Positions 32,530-44,307 of a stretch of 64,000 bases of DNA are shown piece after piece. Each line of letters begins with the position of its first letter. Positions within the stretch are counted from its first letter, which is position 1. Source of the stretch: Tremella fuciformis (lineage: Eukaryota > Basidiomycota > Tremellomycetes > Tremellales > Tremellaceae). The translations under genes and the position numbers were made by a program. The notes below the pieces were generated by a model. The model saw only the letters and a program-made list of their open reading frames with translations. It was not told where the DNA came from and made no database searches. The stretch spans positions 1,366,501 to 1,430,500 of the forward strand of contig CP136495.1 of assembly GCA_032768795.1 (NCBI GenBank), read 5' to 3'.

Positions 32530-34326
32530 ATGGCGCCCAAACCCCCGCCCCTACTCCCCTCGCACTCTTCAGACTCCCTCGCCCGCCTTCAGTCGCCCGA
32601 GACACCCTCTTCATCGCCCACTCGGACGCACGTCAACCACCGCGGGACGCCGACCAAGATGAACGGGGGCTCGCCTTCGCCCAAGGCGGAGCAGAACGGG
32701 TTCGCCTTCAACGAGAAGGATGCCGTGGGTCACGGCCAGATACCTGAGGAAGAGAGCTGACAAACACCAGGTCATTGACATCTCTCAGAATGCCCCGGAA
32801 CCGCCGAAGGTGTCCAAGAAGCTCTCGGCGGCCGCCATCAGTAAGTCCCTTCCATCGTGGAAATCCAGGACCTTCAGCTGACTGGCAGTTCCTATCTGGA
32901 TTGCCCTCTCTTCTGCTGTCATCCTATACAACAGTCAGCTTGCTCCTTCCTGGCAAGATGACTACCCCTACTCATCGCTCAGAATACCTATATTCGTCCT
33001 TGCAATTCCCATATGTGAGCCTTCTGTCCTTTGATCGTGGCGTGGAGCTGATAACGTAGCCTATCTTCATGTGAGCTGGATTCTCCTCGAGAAATCGACC
33101 AGCTGAGCTTGTAGCACTTCCTACCACCTGGGATGTGCAGTGAGTCTGTGGCAAGCCATAGAGTCTCGCTAACTCCAGGCAATTGGCACACGGGTTCTTC
33201 GAGCGACGACTAGGTTGATGGATGGACTCGACTCGATCAACATGACAGTGCGTGACTGGCCATTGTCGAACTTGGCTGAGTGGTAGCGCGACATATACCT
33301 CAAGTCCATAGTGCCTATAGGCATCCTCTTTTCCGGCTCTCTGATCCTCAGCAACACGGCATACCTCTCGTAGGCCGAAGCACGTGCATGGGAATACATC
33401 GCTGACGACCAGATTGAGCGTGTCATTCATTCAGATGCTCAAGGCGAGTCATCTCATCGTCTCTGGACCACAGCTGATCATCAGGCCTTTACTCCGGTGG
33501 CGATCCTCCTCATATCGGCCATCTTCAAGCTGCAGACCCTCAATCAGAAACTGGTCGTCATCGTCCTGGTGGGGATGACCTATCCTTGGCCGGACTTCAG
33601 CTGACGTTGCTAGCTCATCTCAACCGGCTGTGCTCTTGGTATGCCTCCGTAAACATCTCGATGCGGGAGTCTGACAACGGCAGCTGCCTATGGAGAAGTT
33701 CACTTCGAGTTGTTCGGATTCCTATGTCAAGCGAGCGCAGTCATGTTCGAATCGTCACGGCTGGTCATGATCCAGATACTCTTGCAGGGCTTCAAAGTCA
33801 GTCTCAGTACAATGCCGCCTTCGTGTATACTGATTGGCAGATGGATCCGTTGTGCTCGTTACACTACTATGCCCCTGTGAGAACTCGTCATCGGGGTCGC
33901 GTAGATTTCCGAGCTAAATGACAGGTCTGCGCTCTCATCAACGCTTGCTTCATCCCTTTCACCGAGGGATTGGCTCCTTTCCGCGAATTGGCTAGGATTG
34001 GTCCTTTCGTCATGATCACGAATGCCAGTGTGGCATTCGGTCTGAACGTAGCGGCTGTCTTCCTGATCGGTGCAGCAGGAGGGCTTGTCTTGACCCTTGC
34101 CGGCGTGTTCAAGGTTGGAGGCCTCTATGCAGACTCATGACTCTGCTAACGCTCAGGATATCCTGCTCATCTCGTCAAGTGTGCTCTTCTTTGGGTCGAC
34201 CATCACGCCCATGCAGGTATTTGGTGGGTTCAATCATATGCTCTGCTCGACTGCATGCTGATTGTGGTAGGATATGCCTTAGCGCTCGGTGGACTCGTCG
34301 CATATAAGAATGTTGGCGGCAAGTGA
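32530..34326 (+). CDS. TPT-family (DMT superfamily) transporter
   Basis: Multi-pass membrane transporter of the triose-phosphate/nucleotide-sugar translocator group (SLC35E-like), likely in Golgi or ER; substrate not predictable. 376 residues in 16 exons: 32530-32724, 32771-32840, 32889-32933, 32983-33014, 33060-33070, 33115-33139, 33179-33247, 33287-33369, 33413-33443, 33485-33568, 33614-33638, 33684-33796, 33841-33876, 33925-34113, 34157-34223, 34271-34326. A hydrophilic N tail of about 85 residues precedes IPIWIALSSAVILYNKYL; the family motifs VSFIQMLKAFTPV, TGCALAAYGE, FESSRLVMIQILL and NASVAFGLNVAAVFLIG follow. Exon 5 has only 11 nt, and intron 9 needs a GC donor (gcgagt). The continuity of the fold across so many joins supports the model. 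Confidence 0.9.
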
Positions 34327-34848
34327 TCGCCCTGTGGTCAGAAACCTTATAGATGCCATGGGGTTAGATGAGGGATGATTGACATCATAGCATATCGCAA
34401 GTATTCATGGAGTGTTCTCCTCGCCGCCTCGCAATCTCTTTGCATGTCCAAAACCAGGCAGGATGTGGCTCACGGGCGAAAGGCTTCCTGTCGAACCACA
34501 ACCTGACGACCGTCGATCCCGGGTCAAAATCTGCTGATGAGGTGCGGGTGGGAACAGACAGCTCGGGCCTTGCTGTGCAAGGAGGACGATAGAGTCTGAA
34601 AGGACAAGACCAATCCTTTGACGGCAAGAGGTGATTCGCTCTTTCCCCTTCCTTTATCCCCTCGCCATCCTGCTGCTGACTCGCGTGTCACTGACCTTTG
34701 ACCCCTCTCTCGCCCGAGCTGAACTCTGATCCTGCTCACGTCCTGACCTGCCCATACACCTTTGTCATCCCCCACCCGCTCTTCGCATCGTGTTCTCGTG
34801 TTCTCGTCTTCGTGTGTGCAGTGCTGTATTCCGGTCGTCGGTCTGTGA
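34327..34848. promoter_or_regulatory. Intergenic TPT transporter / mucin-like gene
   Basis: 522 bases. It may hide a first exon carrying the signal peptide that the next gene lacks. CT-rich runs near 34640-34720. Confidence 0.4.
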
Positions 34849-37490
34849 ATGAAGATGTTGGTGAAGAAGCAAGATCAATGTTCGACGCAGACGCTGTATG
34901 GGACGTCGGCGTGCGTCCAGCTGGTCAATGTTCCTCTAGAAAGGAGTTGCTGATGTCTGCAGCACGACGGTCCCGGCCACTGTGGTCTCGTCTATGAAGG
35001 TGCCAGGGAGCCAGACACCAGTGGTGCAGACCACGACGACCTCGACGTGTGTCTCGACTCCTGGAGGAGGGAATTTCCTTGCGACAGCACGGGCGTCCAG
35101 CACTGTTCAATCGTCCAGCGCGACCACTTTATCAGGGTCATCCACATCGTCTTCGTATTTCCAAGTATCACATCGGGGTCACACATCAACAGATTCACAG
35201 AGCGCTAGTAGCGTCGCGTCTAGCCGTAGTGCCGTCAGGCAGGTGGGCACCCCACAGCGGCACGGCCCCTCAAGTTCGACAACGTCGACGGCGACGGGGA
35301 GTAGCGGCATGGCGACCAGCTTGAACTCCACGCACAATCATCATCCCCGATTCCTCCATATACGACGAGACTCTCGGAAACTGGGCCAGGACTCGGACGG
35401 CGATTCTGACCCGGACTCGGACGACGGTACAGAATGCTCCTGGTCGACATTTGTCACGACAATCACTTCTTCAGAGTCGGCCGCGGCGACGTGGTCGACG
35501 ACGGTCCTCACCACGTCGAGTGAGAGTCTGGTGACGTTTTCCACGGGTACGACGTTGGTAGGGTGCCAGGCAAGCTCCGCGTCCACCGAGTCGGCTTCCA
35601 CGTCAAGTTCCTCTTCTCCCTCGGACAGCGACGCTTCCAGCTATGCCCCGTCTTATTCGTCGATCAATGCGAGTACCTCCTCGACATCCGTGGCGCCAAT
35701 CAGCAGTGAGTGATCTTGAAGTCGGACTCATGAAGCGGCCGCTGATCTCAGCGCATCATACTCAGATTCAAGCGGTGCAGACGAGTCAAACGTCTTCGGA
35801 CGACTGGGCATCATCGTCAGAGGACTGGACAGGTGCGCCATTCTTCATCTCACGAGCAACGCTCACCCAGATAGCTATCACGACCTCTTCCTCATCTCCT
35901 ATTTCCAGTCCAACAGGCAGCCCTACTCCAAGTAGCACCGCCACTACGCCGCTCACATCTCCCGCCAGATCCCCAAGCACCATCGCCAACACACCCACGA
36001 CCATACAGCACGAAGCAGCGTCCAACCCGTCCTCCACCTCCTCAAGCTCTTCCAGCTCCGCCTCACCAGGGATCACAGTCAACGCCGACAACTCGAAAAA
36101 GACATCCAACACGGGCGTGTCGGCCGGCGCCGCCATTGGCGGCATCGTCGGGATGCTGGCGGTGATCGCGCTCGTGCTGTTCTGCATACGATGGTACAAG
36201 CGGCGAAAGCGACAAGAGCGCACGGAACACTTGCGGAGCTCGTGGTTCTACGGCGGGGATGTCTCCATTCCCTCGCCCTCCGGCGACAGCCATGGGTCCG
36301 ACACCGCCTCGCAGCACTCGCGTGCGCCGATGACCTCGCGGTTCTCGGCGCCGAGCGTGCGGCACTCCCTGTCCCAGGGCGCGTCGAGGTTATCGCGCGT
36401 CGCGCCCTTCTTGGCGCACCCCATTGAACATATGCGCAAGACGTCCACCGGGCGGTTCCCCGTGCCAACCATGGGTGGCATTGGCGCCATAGGGATGCCG
36501 TTCGGTGCGAGGCGCACCGAGGGCGCGTCCGGTTTTCTCGAGGAGAAGCTCGCTGAGACGAGTACGCGTACGGCTCCGCGTATCTCCCCACCGCGTCCGA
36601 TCCTTATGAGCGGCCCGACGACGGCCGCGACGACGTTCTCGCTTCTGCCTGATCCGCCGATGCAGCTCGGCGCACTGGACACGCCCCCTATCTTGGACGT
36701 TCCCTTCCCAAGTACATCAGCCCATACAGACCCTGACCCTGGATCTCACCCGTACGCCCAAGCGACGCACGGAATGGAAGTCCTGTCCACCGCGCGCCCC
36801 ACACCACAGCGCATCGTCTCCGCCGCCGAGCGCGCATCGGGCAGCTGGACCGGCCTGGACGAGCCCCTGTCGTACGTCCCCGTCGACCGCTCGCATGTCC
36901 TGCTCGCCGTGCAGAATCCCGACATACACATCACAGCGCCCAGCGCGACGTCGTCCATGTACTCGGTGGCAACCGTCTCTGAGCGCGGCGCGGGGGCCGA
37001 CGCCGCGCGCGTGTCGAGGGTCGGAGCGTACCGCCCGGCGGCGCAGCGTCCAGTGAGCGACCGGTCCGAGAAGATCACGAGGGGCGGTGGAACTGGCGGG
37101 GAGAAGGCGCTGTTGTACCCTGTGCCAAGTATGCCTGTTGCCCATCGCCCCACGGGCGACAGCGCAGGCGGGAGCGCCGCACCGCAAGTCGACTTGTCGC
37201 TGCCGCAGCTCCCGCTCTTCTTGCCGCCCTTCGCCATGGACTCCACCACAACAACGACAGGGGGCGATCGCCAGACGCAAGCGACGTCATCTGTATTCGA
37301 GTACGACCGCTCGGGGCGAGAGAGCCTGGCGGCCTCGTCGTTCAAGACCACGAGGGAGGAGCGCATGACGCGCGATTGGTATGATCGGGATACGTGGGTT
37401 GGCGAGGGCTCAGCCGGCGGAGGGGATGGGAGTGTGAAACAGGAGAGGAAGAAGAGTGTGCGGTGGGACGATGGGCCGCGGGTCTTGTGA
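34849..37490 (+). CDS. Ser/Thr-rich single-pass membrane protein (mucin/sensor-like)
   Basis: About 847 residues; exons 34849-34910, 34963-35705, 35752-37490. The first 390 residues are Ser/Thr-rich with a few Cys (CSTQTLYGTSA, STCVSTPGG, ECSWSTFVTTITSS, VGCQ), typical of an O-glycosylated ectodomain. One transmembrane helix follows near residue 395 (AAIGGIVGMLAVIALVLFCI) with a basic stop-transfer RWYKRRKR, then a 430-residue cytosolic tail, Ser/Pro-rich, with motifs of unknown role (SYVPVDRSHVLLAV, VFEYDRSGRESL) and a C-terminal KSVRWDDGPRVL. The layout is that of fungal wall sensors (WSC/MID2/MSB2-like), but no WSC domain is seen. The chosen start gives no signal peptide, so the true first exon may lie upstream. 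Confidence 0.7.
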
Positions 37491-37660
37491 TACGAGGCGC
37501 TGGCGCCTCCTCATATGGAGTTGTATACCTACTCATACCTCTTCTACCAATCATACCCAGGACACTATACATGACACATCGGAGCTGAGACGCACACGAA
37601 GAGGCAGCATGCATTGCTCGGGTTCAGGCATACAACCATGCACTACATTCATTTATGCAA

Positions 37661-40600
37661 CTACAACCGCTCACTGCCGTCGTCACCCTCCAACTCGCCC
37701 TCCCCATCCTCGTCACTCGGGACATTGCTATCCAGATCGCCCATGCCCAGGACCGCCTCGAGCCTTCTGCGGCGCATGAGTTCCGCCTCACTGACCATGC
37801 CCACACTTTGGCCCTTCCCCACGGGGACACTGGCACTGCTGCCCGTCCTCGACCCAGATGCAAGCATCCCAGGGGCGCCGTTGCCATGCGAAGAATGGAT
37901 AGGCGTGATGGGCTTTGAGACTGACACAGCGGGACCTTTGCCCTTGCGGCCCTGCGTCGCCGCGGCGGCACGGGCGTTGAAGAATGCAAAAGCACCTTTA
38001 CCACTTTGTTCATTTGGCGGAAACGCTTTGAACTCGACTGCAGGCGGGGTCTTAAGGGCGAAGGTTTCGCCAGATGAGCCCGCCTCATCGATGTCGAACT
38101 TCGGTGCGGACAAATTGCGGACCAGCTGCAAAGTCTCCTTGGACGGGCGCCGGGGTACAGGGACGAACTTCGATGGAGGTGTTGGCCGTCTCTTGGATTT
38201 GGGCGTAAAGGTAATGAGACCCTCGTCACTGCCGATATCCCCACTGGGAGCTTCGCGTCCGAGCGGGGCGCCAAGGTCGGCTCCACCTACATGCGGATCG
38301 CTGGACCGGTTGTACTCTCGCACAGGTTTGACATGCGATGCGTGCGCAGGCGGGAGAGACGTTTCAGGCGGGAGGGTGGCGGAGTCTCCCTGAGCCGCCT
38401 TGTGCGCATGGGCCACATCTCGGATATCCGCCTGAGTGAGGACAGCACGGGAGAACGACTCGTCGATATAGTCGGCCATCTCGGTCAATACGCTATCGAC
38501 CTCGGTCATGAGGGATGCCATCTGCATGAAGCCGTGTCCCCATCCCTCGATAATGCGCATGCAGACCCAGTCGTCGTCGGTCTCTCGCAGGATATGATCT
38601 GGGCCATTTGAGGTGGACGATCGGTCCGACCCGGGATTGTCATTCGCCGCACGCTGCTTCGCCCGAGAGGTGGTGATACGTAGGCCCTCGTTCGACCTCG
38701 TCGACCGTTTGCGTGCCGCAAACTCTGCTTCGGCTCTCCGAGCGCGCTTGGCTTCACGTATCTTGCCAGCGAAGATGACTGTGTCATCTACGAAAGGATC
38801 CCGTTCACCGCAGATCAGGTAGACAGGCGGGAAATGTGCGAGAAGGTGAGATGGGGCAAGGATGGGCGAGATGTAGTAGTCAGTCTCAAAGTCGGGATTG
38901 CGCTTTGGACCAATGTACAGAATGGCCATCGCGCGCATCTGTTCGTCAGCCATGTCCGGCTTCACGAACATCACTTGACTGACCATAGAAGGGGAGATGA
39001 TTCTATCCTGGAAATATCCCACCCGACTGGTCATGGTCAATCTGGTCCCGATCGGCGCTCGACGCCGTTTCTGCTTGACGACCTTCTTCCCTTCTGGCTC
39101 TGCCAGCTCCTTCTCGCCCTCCGGAGTCGTCTGAGGCGACTCGACAATCACAGGAGGCAGATCAAAGTTTTTTTCCACCATGGGTGTCTTGACTCTAGCT
39201 TTCAACGGCTTGTCAGAGTCTTTTCTCAGGTCTCTAAACGGTCGGACAGTCGCCGTTTCGTCTTCCTCGTCCTCTTCATCCTCGTCAGATCCCGTCCCTG
39301 CCTCGGTCTCAGAAGCGTCAGAGACGTCCGGATCTGATTCCCTCGCGTGTTCTTCTAATGGCTGCTCGTGGTCCGGCGCGAGCCAGCCGGCAATTTTGGT
39401 CGACATGACACGCGGGAGGGACTTTGTCCAAGTAGTCGGGCTGGTAGGATTGGAGCGCCGTATACTGAGTACTGGCGACAACGGGCTGTCTTCGATGGCC
39501 GGCGATGGAGTGGGAGTCATACCGAATTTGCTCGAGAGCGCATCTGCCCAAGACTTTTGCCTGCCCGATTTGGAGCGGCTTCGCTGTCTACCGAGATCGT
39601 CCACGACGCTAAGGGGCGACTTGTGAGCCAGGTGATCTTTGCCATGCTTGAGGGACGTCAGATGCGACTCGGACTGCTCGGTGCGCAGAACTTTGAGGTT
39701 GGCAGGGGACATCCACGAGGTGAAGTTGAAGTCGAGAGCGGGGTAGGCGAGGATCATTGACACAGGACGGGGTATCATGGTGTGGTGTTCGAGGATGCGA
39801 AGCATGATGGTTGCGCAGATATTGCCGCCGGCCGAGTCGCCAGTGAGGACAATCGACAGTGACGGCGCCTTGATGCCGATACAGCTGCCTCGCGTCTCGT
39901 GCAAGGTACGGTAGGCATCAAAGCCCTCTTCGATTGCCCAGGGGTACGGGACTAATCGTCAGCTTGTACTTCCATGGCTGAAACAGCTGACACTCTGGGG
40001 CTTTGCCATAATCGACGCCGAGTATGGGCTTATTGGTCCGCCTCGCCCATCTTCTCAGACGCTCCTCATGACAATCAGGCCCCATAGCAATAAATCCTCC
40101 TCCGGGAAAGTCCACCACCAACTCCTGGCTGGCAGCGAATTGCTCCTCCGTCCCGTTGAAGAACAACAAGCCCTTGACGGGCGGAAGAGAAGCGCGGGAA
40201 GACGAAGGCGGCCGCGGGATAGTCACGCTACGGACGATGGTCAGACTGGGGCGGTGATGCGCCGTGAACAGCCGGACATAGGGATTCCGAGTCTTCTCCC
40301 ACGTCACGCGGAGCATCTCGACAGAGCAAATGGCTCTGAAGCGGCGGAGGACGTCGTCGCCCTCGTTGGCCCAGACGAGATAGTAGACGGAGAATGCCAT
40401 GCTGCAGATATCCTTGAGCCACTTGGGGCGTATGCTCATGGCGCTGGCGAACCCGGCGTCGAAGGCCGTGTTGACGTACGTCGCGCGGTAGTAGGAGCGA
40501 GTGTACAGGCTGGCAAGCGGTTCGGGGGCTGTGTGTCAGCTTGAGTTCCAGCGTCCATGATAGCTGACCTCCAAGACCGAAAAGATCGTCCAGGTGGCGG

Positions 40601-40993
40601 AGGGCATACATGATAGTCAACGTGCCCAGTACAAGCTGGTACGGCGTGAAGTTTCCTGCGATTAGCCTTCAGCGTGTCACCACCTCTTGACTGTGCAGAC
40701 TCACTCAATCTCTCATTAATCTTCCTGACCCAAGGAAAATCAAACCGCCGCTTCCCGACCAGCGCAATCCATATCCGCCATAACCACCTCCGGCCCCGCA
40801 ATGCCCCCGTGGATGCCCCCGGCCCCGCTATCCGCCCGCTGGGCCTGGAGCGTCGGGCGGACAGGGTGGGCGTCGGAGCGGTGGGATGCGATCCGTCGCC
40901 TTTGTACAGCCGCCAGACCCAGAAGAAGAGGACGAGGAAGATCTGCGTCCGGCGTATCGCCGGCGACGGGCGACCGAGGACATGATCGATCAT
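37661..40993 (-). CDS. Alpha/beta-hydrolase fold-3 lipase/esterase, membrane anchored
   Basis: Hormone-sensitive-lipase-like hydrolase of about 1052 residues. Exons: 40705-40993, 40569-40655, 39992-40528, 38984-39951, 37661-38938; the last intron (38939-38983, 45 nt) is in frame and is removed because SPSM-MRAMAILYIG then reads continuously. N-terminal hydrophobic anchor (IFLVLFFWVWRLY). Catalytic parts: oxyanion loop DFPGGGF, nucleophile GDSAGG, acid in GERDPFVDD, base in EGWGHGF. Between nucleophile and acid lies a long charged insert (phosphosite-like SP/TP motifs), and 180 further residues follow the catalytic His. Substrate unknown; steryl or acyl esters are plausible. Its neighbour on the same strand is a perilipin-like gene. 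Confidence 0.87.
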
Positions 40994-41896
40994 CCTCCCC
41001 AAATCACCTGTTGGAGGTGTTCACGATACGTGCAGGTCGAAAGGCGGAGCGACAATGGCGCCAACTCAGATCGAAGACGAGTTGGCGGGTCGCTTCGGTC
41101 CTAAAAGACACACGCGGTCTTCGGTGGCCGTACAAGTCGACCGCTGCGGGCAGTGGCAAAGCAGCCACTGGCTATTTACCGTCAATGATGGTCTCGCGAG
41201 GCGGCCAGGCCGGGTCGGACCGAACGTGCTCGGGTGCGCAGGAATCCATTCAAGGCGGCACCATGGTCATCGCGCAGCGTGCACGAGGCGGACGGATGAA
41301 TGTGAAGACGGGACGAGAGTGATGCCGTCAAGCTGGGCTGGGACGATGGCAGTCGGGAAGGACGGTGGATCGCGCCGAAAGGATATCCGGCCAGGGTAGA
41401 GTGAGTATCTTCTGCCGCCGGAGAGACCACTCCGACCGTCGCTGAGCTGTATTCTTTCTCCTTTGTCGGTGTCCTGGCTGTGTTGTGAAGATGGAAAACT
41501 GAAAATGCTGCTTGAGCCTTGGTTTGCCTACGTACTTCACGACTTCACGAAATGACAATGACTGCTTTAGGCTCTTTCCTTTCTCCAACAGAGATCGCCA
41601 CCGGCTACTCGGCACACCTAATATGTACCGGTCACAGCCTCCGCAGCAAAAGGACGCGCCTGTTTTCAACCAGCTAGGAGAAAACATGAGTCTGCATGTA
41701 TCCGCTATATATGCCGCCAAGCATCGTGTGTCGGCCAAGACACGATCAGAGAGACAACGAAGCCGAGGTCACTTGGCTCTCGTGAATCTAGGCCAAACGG
41801 TGTCATCGCTACAGCCGTCGAGGGAATCGTCAAGTTAGGGAAATCTATACACAACAAGAGGCGGATCCTTCTTCGTTACAGGGCCGACGTTGACAA
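40994..41896. promoter_or_regulatory. Intergenic hydrolase promoter / perilipin 3' side
   Basis: 903 bases. Several open frames of 80-170 residues occur on both strands but lack family resemblance, splice logic or composition like the neighbours. No repeat or RNA gene seen. Confidence 0.45.
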
Positions 41897-43084
41897 TTAT
41901 TGCCCATTGACGTGGTTGGAAGCCTTGTCGGCCTCTTCCTGTGCCTTTTTCTGATAGACTCAGCCGAGATCGAACATCACTTGGCCTTTGCTCACCTTGG
42001 CGCCCAAAACATAGTTGTAAACCTCGTCCATCACCGGCTTGACGTGGTCCTGCCTGTCAGAGAAATCCGCGGCGACGAGCTTTGGACTTACCAGAACGTA
42101 CTCGGAGAGCTTGTTGCCCTTCTCCTGCAAGCTCTGATCTTTGGCGAGCAGGATTTGCTTGAGCTCGTCGGACGTCTTGGAGAGGTTCTGCTATAAGCAA
42201 TCGCGCTGCCAAGTCAAGAAAGGACTGACGGTGATCAAGATGCCGGGGAGGTCACGTCCGTGCTCAGTGAGGTGCTTCATTTGCTCGACAAGCGCGTGGC
42301 TGAGGTCCTGCGTGCCCTGGACGGTGGCAACGGCGCGGGCATTGAGAGCAGAGGTGATGCTTGCGGCCTTGTTGTTGAGGTCCTGGAGGACGGGCTGGAC
42401 GTTGTGGTAGGCGGGGAGGATGCGCTGAGATTCAGTGAGGTAGTCGGAGAGGCCAGTGGATGGCTCACGGCATCGTAGACAGCCTTGGCCTGCTTGACAA
42501 CAACGAGGTCCTGAGTGGGGGTCTGGAAGGGGTCTAGCGGTCAGTCAAGCGTATGAAACCTCAGTGCCGGGCGCACAAGGGAAGGTCTTTTCGGCACGGT
42601 CAAAGCTGCACCAGTCAGCTAGAACACCAATTCAGAGGCCCGGCTGAACCTACGTAGCGACTGCGAGACCGTCGGCGCTCTCAAGAAGGGGCTTAGTGCG
42701 GCTCAAGACCGGCGTCGCCAAATTGTATGACTCTACCAGATCAGCTGAAGCGCGGGGGACGGCCAGCTAAGAAACTGACTTGTTGCAACGCCGCAAGCGG
42801 TCGCGTAGAGTTGAGCGGTCAGAGATGTCGAGTTGATCAGGTGCCTGCATGTCAACGAGTGTGTGTCGCGAAATGCGCAGGGCTCACTCGGCATAGGCGA
42901 CCGAGTCGTGGATAGCCGGCACGCCATCGAGCTTGGAGATGATCTTGAAGTCTGAAGTGAGTCAGGACAAAGGAGGAGCAGTGACGGGATAGAGAGCAGC
43001 AGGGAGAGGGCAGGAGGGGAATGATAGGGGAGGTGAAGACGTACTGGGCACGTCGCCATTGGGTTGAGCGGTAGTCGCAGCCAT
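41897..43084 (-). CDS. Perilipin-like lipid-droplet protein
   Basis: Probable coat protein of lipid droplets (fungal perilipin group, MPL1/Ldp1-like). 246 residues, ten exons: 43045-43084, 42888-42951, 42780-42844, 42654-42732, 42577-42605, 42469-42533, 42230-42424, 42092-42187, 41996-42049, 41897-41950. Recognised from DSVAYAE, LTAQLYATACGVAT, YNLATPVL, PLLESADGLAVATFDRAE, KTFPYPFQTPT, VVKQAKAVYD and a long amphipathic helical C half. No signal peptide or transmembrane helix. The penultimate intron (41951-41995) removes a stop and yields the end KASNHVNGQ. Intron 6 (42425-42468) is less certain, because an alternative frame across it also reads plausibly. Confidence 0.8.
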
Positions 43085-44307
43085 GTTGAAGGTGATCGAG
43101 GAAGGGTTATCTGACTGTCAGCGGCCGAAGTCGCCTGCACCGATCACACCCGTCCAAAGCCAGCCTCTCACGACTGACCCAGCTGAAGAGAGAGGGCGAG
43201 GTCAAGGACGAGAAATGAGGAGACGACGTAGAGACGGAGAGAGGGAGGTCTGAGAGGGAAGAGAGAGTAGTCGAGAGCGAGGAGACGCGACAGGACGCGG
43301 GGCCAAATGCGGGAGTGTGTTGACCAGATGCGGCAGCGGAAAGCTTAGCGTGGGAAGGGGTGTGAGGGAGGAGTCGCGTACTCGGTCTGTCTCGTGGATG
43401 TTCCACACGTGCAAGGTGCGATCGCACAGAGTGTAGCTCGGCGCTCGGTGCACGGGGAAGTGAGGGAGGGGAATGGCAAGTGGCAAGTAAAGTGCAGCTG
43501 TCAGGTGTGGACACGTTTCCCACGAGGCGAGACCGGAAAGGAGGGAGCTACGCGGAGGACACGGTCGCTGGAGCGGGGCTCACCTTACAGCTAGACCGAA
43601 GAGGCGGTAACGATGACTAGGTGCTGAGCGTACAGAGAAGCAAGCGATAAGAGTACGCTGAATGTTGTTGTTGTGGTGGTGGTGGGTGGGAAAGAGAGTG
43701 AAAAATACCTTGGCCTGGCGTTGGTGGCACAACGTACGTACCGGCTCGTCATCGATTGCGTTGGACCGGTGGCAAGAACCCCACTCATGGCCACTCAGGG
43801 TCCATGGATATGTGTGCTGGTCTGGGCGGTCTTAGATGGATTCTCACGCGTGTAGCAGATGTCTGTGCGTGGGAAACGGGGCCAAAGGAGGGTGGGGTAA
43901 TTCCAGCAACACCACACTCTCCATGTCACTGGTTCTCCCTCTCGCAGCAACACGCCAACACAGCATCACTGCGTGCTCTCGAACAACACCAGCAGCAGCC
44001 GCCACCTGCACAGCGAGTGATAAGCCTTATCGCCTGCCGCGCTCCCTGTCTCCCTGTCACCCTGTCTCTAACAGATCCCGCTGACGCGTCCGACATGACA
44101 CCCTCCCCCCGACCGTGCCTGGGCTGAGAGACAAGCTTTAATCTCACAGCGGGTGTGTCACCCGCACTCTCGCCATCCCTTACAGAGAAGAAGGCGGCTT
44201 ATGCATAGCATAGCACTCCACGTTCAATGCTGTAATACCTCGACAACGCCGCGCACACTGACTTCTACACTCTAAACAGATTGACACGCCGCTGGCCAGG
44301 CTACGGC
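43085..44307. promoter_or_regulatory. Intergenic perilipin promoter / DPB11 3' side
   Basis: 1223 bases without a gene I can support. It contains a TTG/TGG-rich run at about 43663-43690 and CT-rich stretches on the perilipin-proximal side, compatible with a long 5' UTR and promoter. Confidence 0.45.

Noticed and set aside
37624..38286. 220-codon minus-strand frame overlapping the hydrolase tail
   Set aside because: A shadow in another frame of the hydrolase C-terminal coding exon.
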